DNA of 64,000 bases from positions 53,729,069-53,793,068 of the forward strand of contig OX637391.1 in NCBI GenBank assembly GCA_951799425.1, given 5' to 3'. How positions within the stretch are numbered: the stretch's first letter is position 1; every line of letters begins with the position of its first letter. The stretch is from Ilex aquifolium. Its lineage: Eukaryota; Streptophyta; Magnoliopsida; Aquifoliales; Aquifoliaceae. Of the stretch, positions 11,424 through 31,549 are shown piece after piece. The notes under the pieces were generated by a model. The model had not been told where the DNA came from. It was given only the letters and a program-made list of their open reading frames with translations, and did no database searches. The position numbers and the translations under genes are program-made.

Positions 11424-11829
11424 AAGTATACTTACCTTGTGCTCATTACTCTAAATGGCAGTATTGGCTTACCCTTATTTATACAAGAGTAATCATTGTG
11501 ATCCCTAAAAGAATTGTTAAAGAATATTTGATGAATATTTAGCTATTATAGACTTTTTTTCTAGAAGTGATAATTTGGTTTTCTAGAGATAGTATCTTCT
11601 TGCCCAATACAGTGTTTGTTGATGAAATCCCTATTTTGCTCCTTTGGGTAATTCCCAAGCTGTTGGTTATCCCCAGAGTATCCATAGTCGACTTAAATTT
11701 TTTCCCTAATAAAAAAAAAAAAAAAAAACCTACATTCTTTCAAGTCAGCTCGACATATGGTGTCCTGAAATACTGTCTTATCATGTCTTTAACTCCTTTT
11801 CTTGTGCTAGACTTATCTTTTGGTAATTT

Positions 11830-12420
11830 TGATGAGCTCAGATCCAATTGAGTCCAGACCCAATTTATAGAGTAAGTCCAAATCAGTTACAAAGCAGGTC
11901 AAGTCCAGCTCATAGATCCAGCCCAGTCCAAAGTTCAAAGAGTCCAGAATGATTAGCGCACGTGAGGAGTAATTACCGGGATAACCACTTTTCAAGATCA
12001 GGACTATTTTTGATTGTACCAATTCTTAATTATAGTTATCCACTCTGGAGGACTAGTCATCTATCCTTTCAAGTCACCACCTCAACCAAAAATCTATGCC
12101 TATAAATTGTAAGCCTCTACACATGAGAGAGAGATATATTTTTACACACCTCTGCATCTCGCTACACAACTTGCATAACTATCTGTCACATAGCTACCAA
12201 TAGCATACCCTTGCTTTCTCTCTCTCTCACCTACTACTTCATCAATAAAGACCACTGGCCACCGTTGCCGTCTTCAAAGTAGAGTAGGTCACCCTGACTG
12301 AATCACTATACATCTGTGTGTTGACCCAATATTTGTCTTTTGATTTTGATTGCTTCATTAATTATTCTGAATCGTACACTAGACTGTTGATTGTGCATAA
12401 GTCTGTTTTGTGCATCATCA
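11830..12420 (+). mobile_element. Possible solo LTR
   Basis: The stretch begins TGATGAGCTC and ends GCATCATCA, giving short mirrored termini. It contains a TATA-like CTATAAATTG near 12090 followed by pyrimidine-rich leader-like sequence, the layout of an LTR promoter. No matching 5-bp target-site duplication is visible, so the ends are tentative. It is a fossil, with no coding part. Confidence 0.35.
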
Positions 12421-12985
12421 ACTATCACCAATAGTTCATTAATTATTCAATACAGTCAACAAATATTCACTGTACATTAAATATTAAATACTAGTTATTG
12501 TCCGTACTTGAAAGTACGGAGTAATAAAAAAAATTTAATCATAAATATATTTATATGTAGACTCAAAATCAAATCACAAGTATAGAGGAAAGAGAAAAGA
12601 ATTTAAGCACCGATTGTAAAAGGTGAGCGGTGGTAATAGTGATGGGCAATAGTGCTGATGGTGGGAGACATTGATGGTTGTGGTGAACAGTGGTGGTGGT
12701 GGTGATAGTCATAAGTGACAACAGTGGTAATGAGAGAAAAAACATGAGACTTCCTTTTTGTTAAGTGATAAAATACATCTCCCTTTTGTTAATAACATCT
12801 TTCCTTTGGAAATAGACCATGAGACTTCTTTTTAACTCCAAAGTCTATTGAATTATGAGGGAGAGAGAGCATTTAAAAGTAAAAATTTTCCAAACAAATG
12901 CCAAGGTCAATCCCTGACACATGTGCCACGTAGGGGCCTTAAAAGGAAACTTGTGCTGATTGATTGTGGATTGAAAGGATTTTTT
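12421..12985. other. Spacer without recognisable genes
   Basis: AT-rich spacer with GGTGGTGGTGGTGATAG-type simple sequence around 12620-12730. No exon, RNA gene or defined element was recognised. Confidence 0.5.
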
Positions 12986-13713
12986 GGGGCCCATGTTTTG
13001 CAGATGCTGTCCACCTGAAAAAAAATTGAGATAATGGGATGTGAGTACCTTTTTCAAAATTTATTTGGCTTTAAGTACCACCTCTAAACTTATCCTCCTT
13101 TAAGACCTCTTTTTCATTAAATAGTTGTCAATAAGTACACATTTTAAAATATTTTTAAATTCTTTCTAAATTGTATTCCATAATTACCCCTATTATAAAT
13201 AGTGTATACTTAATTGAATGTGAGACTTTCAAGATTAGAATGTGAGACTTTCAAGATTCCTTTTGATATTTGTGTATCATTTGAATTTTGAATTTTGAAA
13301 TTTCATATATATATATATATATATATATAGGGAGTCGAAAAAGAGAGACACGATATAAATTGTCATGCAAACAGTGTCACCAAAGAGAGACACGATATAA
13401 TGATACACAAATATCAAATTTCAAATTTCAAAATTCAAATGATACACAAATATCAAAATGAATCTTGAAAGTCTCACATTCTAATCTTGAAAGTCTCACA
13501 TTCAATTAGGTATGCACTATTTATGGTAGGGGTAAAAGGGCTTTTATGACTTTTTTTTAGCACATGTACTTCTATCTCAATTATTTTAAAAAATGTATTT
13601 TTATCTTATTAAGTTTTTTGGGAGGTACCGGCCTCCCAATGACCCAAAAAAATTTGATCTGAAAACTTGGGCTGAATTTTTTTTTTGGGCCCGTGTTTAG
13701 GGGATGCTGTCCA
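12986..13713. repeat. Direct repeats flanking an inverted repeat
   Basis: GGGGCCCATGTTTTGCAG followed by ATGCTGTCCA at 12986-13013 recurs as GGGCCCGTGTTTAGGGG plus ATGCTGTCCA at 13687-13713, in the same orientation. The near-perfect inverted repeat 13187-13532 lies between them. A second short phrase, AAACTTGGGCTGAA, repeats near 13660 and 13735. The type of element is unknown. Confidence 0.6.
13187..13532. repeat. 117-bp inverted repeat with 112-bp spacer (potential hairpin)
   Basis: Left arm 13187-13303 and right arm 13416-13532 are reverse complements with only a handful of mismatches. Each arm contains a tandem pair of the phrase ATGTGAGACTTTCAAGATT. The spacer starts with an (AT)n run (13304-13329) and holds two copies of AAGAGAGACACGATATAA. 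RNA from either strand could fold into a long hairpin. No protein is encoded. It may be a MITE-like foldback element. Confidence 0.85.
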
Positions 13714-13956
13714 ATTGAAGAAAAATTGGTCTAAAAACTTGGGCTGAAAATTATTTAGTAGCCTAGTCCTAGGGCGTGGTAGGTGGCAACAACAATGGTG
13801 GTGACGATGGAGGTGATGAAGAGTTTTGTAGATAAGTGATTTTAAAAAAGTAGAAGTTATTTTATTTTATTTTTTTACTTACTTATTTAAGTGGTAAGTA
13901 ATTAAAATAAGTTGTTCCCAACACTACTTATTTTTTTTAAAGTACTTATGAGAAGT

Positions 13957-14071
13957 CATTTTTTTTTTTTTTTGGGAGATGAAAAGGGAAGGGGGGACTT
14001 GAACCCTTGACCTGAAGAAGACAAAGTCTTTACAAGACAAGTAGTATTATTGGACCAAAGACCCATTGATT
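13957..14071 (-). mobile_element. Short tRNA-derived SINE
   Basis: On the minus strand this reads from 14071 to a poly(A) tail (T-run 13959-13973 on the plus strand). A canonical Pol III B box GGTTCAAGTCC sits about 70 bp from its 5' end. It is flanked by TTATGAGAAGT (13946-13956) and TTATGATAAGT (14072-14082), an 11-bp target-site duplication with one mismatch. At about 115 bp it is short for a SINE. It appears to sit inside an older AT-rich element (about 13.83-14.12 kb). Confidence 0.8.
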
Positions 14072-14476
14072 TTATGATAAGTTCTAGAAGCACTTTTAAA
14101 AAATCATCTCAAATACGCCTTAAAAACTTATTTTTTTTATTAAATTTTGGGAGTTAATATTAACTGTCGTATTACCTTTAAAATAAAATTTAAAATAATG
14201 TGAATTACGAAAAGTAAAAATTATTTTTTATATTATACTTTATTATATAAATATAAATTCCTTTGAATTTATTTCTTCCATCTGTTACAAACTTTTTTTT
14301 TGGGGGCCGCTCAACCCAATCCGATAATCACCACTCACTTTATGTGTCGCCGATGATTGCTGTACAAGAAACAATCAAAACCGTGAGCTCTCACCTGCAT
14401 TTGCTAAACTACCCCTCACTCTTCCATCATACAGAATATTCCAACTCTTGCGTCACAATTCTGGTACTATTCCCCC

Positions 14477-14990
14477 TTTTTTTTTTGTTGGTCATGAAAA
14501 TAACTTCTATATTAATACTCCAACACGCTGTTACAAAATATATTTGTCAACCTATACCATTCATTTCCTCCTTCCTAAGTACATTCATAAGAAAATCTAG
14601 GGGGTTTACCAACTCTAGGGGGAGGGGAATTCCACTTCTAGCTTGAACTGCTAGTGTATGGAGCGCCATGTTTTGCGATCTCCTTCCGAACTGGAGTTGG
14701 ACTAAAAGTATTTGCTGAATATACAACCAAATATCCTTCTGAATAGATATTATCTCCTCAATAGGAGTTTCTGGGTCCCTACTCAATGAATCCATAAGGT
14801 ACTTAACATTAGACTCAATCACTACCGCTTGGTACCTGTGCTCTAGTGCCATTCTAGAGGCTCTTCTTGCTGCATATGATTCTGTGACTATAGCAGAAGA
14901 GGCCCCAAATGTTTGTGTTTCACCAGGGATCCATGGACCCTTTTCATATCTGGGCTTAATTGATAGGCATAAATAATTGTAAATATAAGG
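14477..14990 (-). mobile_element. 5'-truncated LINE relic with RNase H-like domain
   Basis: A minus-strand frame (within 15044-14547) encodes an RNase H-like C-terminal domain of the type found in plant L1-class LINEs: AARRASRMALEHRYQAVVIES, then DPETPIEEII and IQKDIWLYI. Downstream on that strand the sequence ends in an A-run (T-run 14477-14486), marking the LINE 3' end. The reverse transcriptase part is missing, as in usual 5' truncation; the 5' limit is approximate. The same family appears at 51409-51830. Confidence 0.65.
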
Positions 14991-16413
14991 AATTTCTTCT
15001 ATAATACTAAATTTAATGTGATTCAAAAAAATATTTCTAACCATTCACACTCATAAATCGATCAAATTAAACTAAAACTCGTATTTCCACCCTTAAACTT
15101 GGGTATCTAAGTGAGATAAAGGCTAATTCAGTATTATACTGAAATTCATTCTCGGTCATTGTTGATTTTGAAATGAAAGATTTGTAATTAATAATTTTAA
15201 AAATAATAAATTTATAGAATTTTTTTATTATATATAATTTTATTGAATAAAAAATGAAAGTATAATACAAAAATATGATATTTTAGTATTGCAATTACTC
15301 TAAAAAAAAAAAGAAGAAGAAAGTATTGTAACAGGACAAAATATTCAGTGTTTTTAGGGCACCATGTGACACTACTTTGTGGTCCTCATATCCAATGAAA
15401 AATTGTTACAACACTGCCTCGTGGGACACATTTTTTAAAATAAAAAAAAAAAAACTCTGACATTTTTATAAGTGACAATAATTGATTAAGAATGTATAAT
15501 ATTTTATGAATAATGTATATGACAAGACACGACATTATTATGTGGTGCTTGATGAGTATTGAATATTTTCTCAACTGCTCCGTTTGTTAGCGGGATAATT
15601 GAAACAAATGCAAGAAAGAGAAAATTTTCAGCATTTTCATATATTTTATTAGCATAATATGAAAAATAATTTTTTTTTGAACAAGAAATGAAAAATGATA
15701 GAAAACATGATTTTCTTCTATACTTAGACTTTTCACAACTAACTAAATTTTTTTTCTTACAAAAAACATAAGGAAAAACAAGTAAGTTGTGATCTATAAT
15801 CTAACTTTCTATTTTATCCTTATTTTTCTTAAAATATTACATGTATTTTGTTAATATGAAAAACTTGTAAAAAATATTTAATTTTTTTTTATTTTATTAT
15901 TTGAAAGAAATAAAAGTTATTTTTAATTGTTTAAATTATTTTTAATTATATTAAATTGGTGTCAATAAAAAATATGTATTATAATAAAATTTAAAAAAAA
16001 ATTAAAAAAGGAGATCTTAACTTAATTCTGGGACAAAGATCGACCCCATCCCAAATCTTCAGGTGAGATTATATGGCCCTAACTCATATCCATTTTTTTC
16101 AAAATTAATAACTTAATATAAAATATATATTTTTTATTCTCTTGTTTCACTTCACTCTCACTTCTCATTATTACTTTCTTCCGCCAAAATGCCCCAGCAG
16201 CAAGTCTTTGCAGGAGAGGGAAAAATCACTGGGCCAGGACTTAAAAAAGAATATTCCATGAGCAAGAAGACCGAGGGTAATTAAGACATTTCAACTGTAA
16301 CACTATGATCCGCAAACAGCCGTATATCTAAATCCTCACTCACCAAAAGCAAAACATATCGAACCACACAGACGCTTCAAGTGGTGTGCAGTACTCGTTG
16401 ATCATCGTCGGAA
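14991..16413. other. AT-rich spacer and TPI promoter region
   Basis: Mostly AT-rich sequence with A- and T-runs and no coding exon. The last 200-250 bp next to 16414 are less AT-rich and should hold the promoter and 5' leader of the triosephosphate isomerase gene. No TATA box was placed with confidence. Confidence 0.5.
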
Positions 16414-25360
<8,947 letters not shown>

Positions 25361-25490
25361 TTTTTGTACCAATCTCGGGTAGGTGAAACTCTGAGGTTTT
25401 TGCCAGGGTAGTATGTAATTTCCATTTCATACATAAGCTGTACCATGGCACTGTACTCTTAGCCGCACTTCTAATTGGCTTTCTTGTGTG

Positions 25491-25496
25491 AATAAA
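25491..25496 (+). terminator. Polyadenylation signal of TPI
   Basis: AATAAA lies 131 bp after the TPI stop codon. It follows GT-rich sequence typical of plant 3' ends. Confidence 0.6.
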
Positions 25497-26112
25497 TCTG
25501 GCACATCATTCTCCAATGTACTGCCATTGACATATTTTTCTTATTGGGAGCTTGAAATGTGTCTTTGTGGGCATGGATTTTGGTTGAATTCATATGACTT
25601 GTGAGAGGAAAAATCATTACTGTGATGTGGGCCTTGGTGTGTCATTGTGTCATTGGCGTTACAGGTCGAGTTATAGAAATAGCTTTTCACATGGAAAGTG
25701 AGATTGCATATGCCTAATCCTCAAGAGACTAAGCAATCCGTCGGTTTTCCAGTCAAGTGTTTATTTTTCCAGGCGCCACTCCAGTTGTTGAATGTGTTTG
25801 AAAAGGCCAATGTCATGTAATCTATGGTGCGCAGAAGGTTATGAACGACACTTGTTGCTGAAACCATTGCCAAAGAATAGAGGCTAACAATCTGGGCTAT
25901 GTTGAGCTTGGTGGATTGGCAAAACACATACCCAATCATTCAGTAGCTGGGCCTTTCCTCATAAACTTCCCCCAAACGGAACTGCCTATGAATTTGATGA
26001 ATTTTAGTGCTACTTCGGTGGAAATATGTATGGCGCAAACTCAAGAAAGAGAGCACAAGTTGTTTGGCTACATTACTTGTAGTTAATTTTCCTGTTGGTG
26101 ATAGATCTATTA

Positions 26113-26556
26113 GGGGTTGTTTGGTATGGGGGTTTGGGGGGGTTTTGGAACATGGGTTGGGGTATAAACCCCCTTAAACCTATGTTTGACAACTATGAAG
26201 TATGGACAGGATTTGAAACCCAGTCCGGTCATGGCCTGGTCATGAAACCCACATACTTGGGTTTCATGAAATCCAAAGGGGGGGGGGGTTTCATATGGGG
26301 GTTAATGGGTTTAAGGTGCAAATGACATGTATACCCTTATATATCTTATATATCTCATATATACAAATTGGTTAAGGGGCACAATAGTCATTTATATAAA
26401 ATATATTATTATAATAGTCATATATCTCTGCGCATACCAAACATGGATATGGACAATATTGAGTGTTGAATCTCATCTTTGAATCCCATTTTTGGGTCAA
26501 ACCCGGATTTAGATAATCCAATCCAAACACTTCTCAAAAAACATACCAAACAGCCC
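26113..26556. mobile_element. PIF/Harbinger-type (Tourist-like) MITE
   Basis: The terminal inverted repeats are GGGGTTGTTTGGTATG (left) and GGGCTGTTTGGTATG (right, reverse complement). TTA lies on both sides (26110-26112 and 26557-26559), the three-base target-site duplication of PIF/Harbinger. The element is 444 bp with no transposase, so it is non-autonomous. A 76-codon ORF inside is low-complexity G-rich sequence. It lies about 0.75 kb downstream of the TPI stop. Confidence 0.85.
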
Positions 26557-26574
26557 TTATTGCACTGGCATTAC

Positions 26575-26910
26575 TATCCCTCTTGTAACACCCCGGTTCC
26601 CCAGGCATGTCACTTATAACACCCCGCATTACATGAACGTGTTCGTTGATAGCTCTGATACCACTCTCACACCACTCACAAACATCTTGTGACCACGATT
26701 GATCAAGCCCGGTTCCCATGACCTGCTCTCATGACCTCGGTCGTCACACCTCTGATTGACTTCGGGGGAGTAACCGTGGTTCTCCAGTTTCGGTCCTTTT
26801 GTCATTGGTTCCTTGGCAGATTGAGGCTCCTATCATTATATGGTCAAGTCCAGGTTGAGTCGTCATGACTGGTTGTTACCTCCTATACCATTTTCAATGG
26901 GGGCTTCTAT
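26575..26910 (-). mobile_element. Possible LTR-retroelement relic
   Basis: On the minus strand a TGGTATCAGAGC string (near 26660-26650) matches the tRNA-iMet primer-binding site used by many LTR retroelements. Two TAACACCCCG phrases lie nearby on the plus strand (26585 and 26619). No coding domain adjoins it. Boundaries are unresolved; it is a fossil fragment at most. Confidence 0.35.
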
Positions 26911-27564
26911 TGAAATTATGAATCTTACACATGTTATTCATCTAGCACTGTATTGAGAGGAATTAAAGAGAATAGATAATGGAGGAGATCTGAATCCAAT
27001 TTTTATGCTACATTTGTGCTCATGATCAGCTCTTCAAGTGATGATGCTTTGACTTCTATTTGTCCCTACTGCATTGCATCAATGCACTTAGATTGTCCCA
27101 GATTGGCTCGATCTTCAAAGTGTGAAGTCTAATAGACTAATACAGATGTGACTCGTGCGATCAAGATTTGTTGTATTTCTTAATTGTGCAATTCTAATCG
27201 AGCAATTGGGATCAACCAATCTTTAGAATAATTAGTTTGGCTCAACACAGTTGCAAAATGAACCCCATATGTTATGGTTCGCCCGAACCATGAGACCTCA
27301 TTAAAGTCCTGTGGGATTCACTAGACGAGGATGAGAACTGAAAAATAGAGGACAATCATACGAAAGAGGATACTATTATATCTAGCTAGGGGCAAATGCT
27401 TCACTCTCTAGGAAGCTTCCCTATCTTTGAGAAGGGATTGGGGAAAGATTATAATACTACACGTAGCTAGGGCCAAATTCTTCGCTCTCTAGGAAACTTC
27501 CTCATCTTAGAGAAGGAATCAGGATACAGATGGATTCTTTTTTCCTATAACTTATACTAGGAGT
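26911..27564. other. Spacer without recognisable genes
   Basis: No coding exon was seen. Two similar phrases (AGGAAGCTTCCCTATCTTTGAGAAGG near 27410 and AGGAAACTTCCTCATCTTAGAGAAGG near 27491) form an imperfect tandem duplication of about 80 bp. Confidence 0.5.
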
Positions 27565-27572
27565 GTTAGAAG

Positions 27573-28588
27573 CAGGGGCGGAGCCAAAAAAAAATTTTAG
27601 GGTGAGCACATTAACATGTTTTAATTTTTTCTAATAGACCATAAAAGTTCATAAATTTATATTTAATACTTTTTAAACATAGAAGATTAAAAATCGATAT
27701 ACTCAAACAAAATAATAAAAATTAAAACTTCTTATCGAGAATGTGACTAATTATTATTACTTACAATTGACCCTAGTATGCTTTTATTATTTGAAAGTGT
27801 TACAAATTAACTTTATCGATAATATTTCTTTTATATATAAAATCGCGGTAACAATCTTCCATTTCTGTTCCTATAGTTTACTACATAACGACACACATTT
27901 CTATATAATAACGAAATAACCCTATAATTTCAAAAAAATATAAAATAATATCAATATGTTCAAAACATATTCTGACATGTCTAAAAGTTAACAATTATAT
28001 TAGTTATACATAATTTGAGATTTAATTGATGGAAACCTAATGGTTTGTGACCATTGGATATACAATATAGTTTATTAAATATTAAGACTCACTATTGTAC
28101 TTAATATCGCAATGTATTAAGTCCTAAAATTATATTTCAATAACATTGTTCAAAAAATTAACAATCATTTAGGTATGAGTATATTTAAATCAATATCAAC
28201 AAAACACAATATTAATGTGGGCACAATTAAATATGATAGGCCAAAAGTTTTGTTTTAAAATCTTAATGGTGGGCCAAAAGTTTTGTTTTTAATATTGGGC
28301 AAAAAGTTTTATTTTTTTAATAGGTTTGGGTAGATTGTGATAGATCAAATATTTAATTTTTTAATAAGTTTGGGTAAATAATGATGAATTCAAATTTTTT
28401 TGTTTTAAATGGGCTTAATTTTGTAATTCTTTTGAGTAAATAATGTGGGCCTAATATTTTTATCTTGGGTTTGGGGTGGACACAAATAATATATTATACA
28501 AATATATAATATATATAGATAACTAATAAAAAAAATTTTTTTGAAAGGGGCACTTGCCTACCCTAGCCCATGCCTCCCTCCGCCCCTA
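27573..28588. mobile_element. hAT-type non-autonomous transposon with 8-bp target-site duplication
   Basis: The ends are CAGGGGCGGAGCC (left) and, in reverse complement, TAGGGGCGGAGGG (right). GTTAGAAG flanks both sides exactly (27565-27572 and 28589-28596), the eight-base duplication of hAT elements. The element is 1016 bp, very AT-rich inside, with tandem-like TTGGG(T/C)(C/A)AAAAGTTTT phrases (28230-28450). There is no transposase ORF. Confidence 0.88.
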
Positions 28589-28596
28589 GTTAGAAG

Positions 28597-30590
28597 GGAG
28601 AAGGAAGAAGATCACTGACAGTTACTGGTACCTAAATTAATTTTGAATTTTGATTTTTGATTGGATGTCTTGGGTTAGTTGTATGTGAGAACTCATGTTT
28701 CCCCTTCTCCCTAGTCAAATCTACATTTTCTATACTAATAATGCACAACATGTGTTGTACGGGAACATAATTAAATAATAAAAAAATTTTATAAAAATTT
28801 AAATCATATATGTAGTTAAATTAAATAATAAATTATGTGTCAAATAATTATTTTTTATTTTAATTATTTTTAAATCTAATTATTGATCTATTTTTTCCCT
28901 TTTTGATATCTAATATATTATTTGTTTAAGTATCTCCCCAACTTATTAGTCATTCTCTTTTTTGTTTACAACGAAATTTCATTGTAAGATTGTCATTATT
29001 GAGTATTTGTACATATAATAAAAATATATATTTAACTTTATTTGTTCATATAAAGATAGACCTAGATATAGAAAATTGTATATAAGTGTACTATAAATAA
29101 ATGAGTCTAAAAGGGTTTAAAAGTTAAATACTTAATAAAAAAGTCCAAAAAAATTTAAAAATTAAATAAGTATAAGAAATAAAAATTAGATGAAAGTAAT
29201 ATGTGAATATTATTGACTTTATAATAATTAAAGATAAAATTAAAAATTAAATTTTTTTCATATATATTGACATTTATAAGTAGTACAGATCTATATATAT
29301 ATAGATATAAATAACGAGAGAAGTGAACATGACCTCGTGTAGATGACGAGACCATGCATTTGGCAAATAAAAATGCTTGGCCGCGCAGCGTCAAGTAGGA
29401 GTTGGAACAGTAAGAGTCAAGTTGTAGAACCAAAAAAAATGGTAGAAAAGCATAAAAAGTCTTTGTTTTAATTTTCAAAGTCTAGCCAGATTTGGATAGA
29501 AAAGTCACATTGTCACGAATCTTTCGTTGTCTAGTTAGGCAATTTGGCAATTTGGCTATTATTCTTTGTTCTTTTGGGTGGTTGGTGGGTGCTTGGTATT
29601 TGTTTTGGACAATAAATTTCACCCCATGGCCAAAGCATGTTGCACACCTTATTAACCGATAGAATTTCGATTTGAGTACTATTTGAAACTTAAAATTCAA
29701 TGAATTTTATTTTCATGATTCATATCTAAATCTTTAAAAAAAAAAAATAGACTTGAATATGCAACACAAATATGAATTGTCGGACTTGATTGGATGAAAT
29801 TAGACTACGTATTTCAATCCAACCTATATATTGATCTTTTAAGTTACTTCGATTTGAAATAATTTAATCCAATCACGTGTTTGATTCAACACTGGGTTAT
29901 ATGGGTGGAATCCTAGTGATCCAATTCATTCTCTTGTTTATTGATTTAATTCTTTGTAATCGATTTCTTTTCATGTGCAAATTAGTTTTTAGTAAAAAGA
30001 ATTTGACAAATTACACTCATTACCCCAATTTTGTCTTTTTATGAAAAATGCCGCTTTGACTTAAAATATTGGTTTGGTTAATCACAACTGTTGAATAGGT
30101 AGTGAGTTTCAATAAATACTGAGACTCAGAGTTAAATTAATGATAATGATTGATCAAATCAGTATTTTAAATTCAATTAATATTATTCATTTTTTATTCC
30201 TCCTCCTCCCCCCAATGAGAGAGACTTGTCTTACCTACATTTTCATTAATGTTATTGTGGAAGCTTCGATTTGAATATTGGGCTAATCTTGTGTGGCGGA
30301 GGATACACCATTTTAAACTAATGATTTGTGACCTAATTTATTGAGATATGCTTACTTAATTCATTATAATTATTGGATTGACTGTGAGTCTCATTAAACA
30401 TTAAAATTTGGTGTTAATTTAATAGTATCAATGAAACACACATCATTAAATCAACAAATTACGTTAAATTTTTAAGTCTAAATAACACGATTCTTCAAGT
30501 TTTTTGAGTTCCACCCCACACATTAATACTCGATTTTTAGTCCAAGTAGTTAGTAGAGGTTTTGGTCCGATCAAGGTGTCTTAACTATTA
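28597..30590. other. AT-rich spacer without recognisable genes
   Basis: About 2 kb of AT-rich sequence lacks coding exons. The minus-strand ORFs at 29155-29478 and 29482-29700 show no domain. A short less AT-rich stretch (29320-29420) was not identified. Confidence 0.5.
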
Positions 30591-30591
30591 G

Positions 30592-30893
30592 GTTTTGGTC
30601 CCTAAAGTATATACATTTTGTTAATTTGATCTGTAAAGTATCAATTTTGTCCTTAAAATATTCAATTCGTGCTTAAAAAACTCTTACATAAACGGATTGT
30701 TTAGTGTTTGACGGAATGATCACGTATTGGTCACGTGTTAGTATCTGAAAAAATGACACGTGGTCAATTCTATAAAAAAAAACCTAACGGATGGTATAAT
30801 TAGGGTTAAAGTAACACAAATTAAAATTATAAGGACTAAATTAATACAATAAAAACCAAATTAACAAAATAGACATATTTTAAGAGCCTAAAA
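30592..30893. mobile_element. Probable MITE with long terminal inverted repeats
   Basis: The left end TTTTGGTCCCTAAAGTATA (continuing to TTTTGTTAATTTG) mirrors the right end, which in reverse complement reads TTTTAGGCTCTTAAAATATG and also continues to TTTTGTTAATTTG. The inverted repeats extend over about 40 bp. The interior contains CACGTG-type motifs (ATTGGTCACGTGTTAG, GACACGTGGTC) near 30735-30770. The target-site duplication was not resolved. Confidence 0.6.
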
Positions 30894-31549
30894 TATTATT
30901 AATCCTAACTATTTGTTTTTTCTTTTTTATTTTTATTTTACTGAGAGGAAGCCAGAAATTAGTAACCATGTCCGTTCTTATGAGCTCTGAACTAAAATCA
31001 TAATGAAGCCATTACTAACCTAGTAACGTGGCACATGCATAGAATCAAATAAACCTCTAAAATCAAACGAATGGTATTATCCTAATCTATGATTCTATTG
31101 ACCGTTGTTAGTGCTAATCCAACGGCCCAAAATGGCTCAATCAATGCAGCTCTGTCTGCTGCATGTGAAAGAGTTGAACAATACGTCCAACGACAAGGAT
31201 AAGACTAGCTGGACATCTCCCGCCATCTGGAATAGTCTTCTCTCTCTCTCTCTCTCTGTATATATTCCCATATATGTATATATATGGGGGTGACGAATCT
31301 AGGGAGATAGTCAACCGTTGTGTCCTTAAAGAGTTATCGGGAAGCCAACCAAACACACGGAAAAAATCAATAAACCATATGTGAACAGTTGGGCATATGT
31401 TCACACCTTTGTGTTTGATCTGATTTGGGTGTCTTCTGTACCAAAAATCATAGAAGGAAAATTTCCTTTTTTTGGGTTGGAAGGAAGTCATTCTTTCTCT
31501 AGCTCTCCCGGGAAGAAGAAAAGAAGATCAGAGCTTGGTGGGTCCATTA

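Noticed and set aside
14547-15044. 165-codon minus-strand ORF as a host RNase H gene
   Set aside because: Followed by a LINE-like A-run and lacking exons or a full domain; better explained as a 5'-truncated LINE tail.
31141-31491. 116-codon minus-strand ORF upstream of the kinase
   Set aside because: Antisense to the kinase leader; contains a translated GA/CT repeat (REREREK) and no domain.
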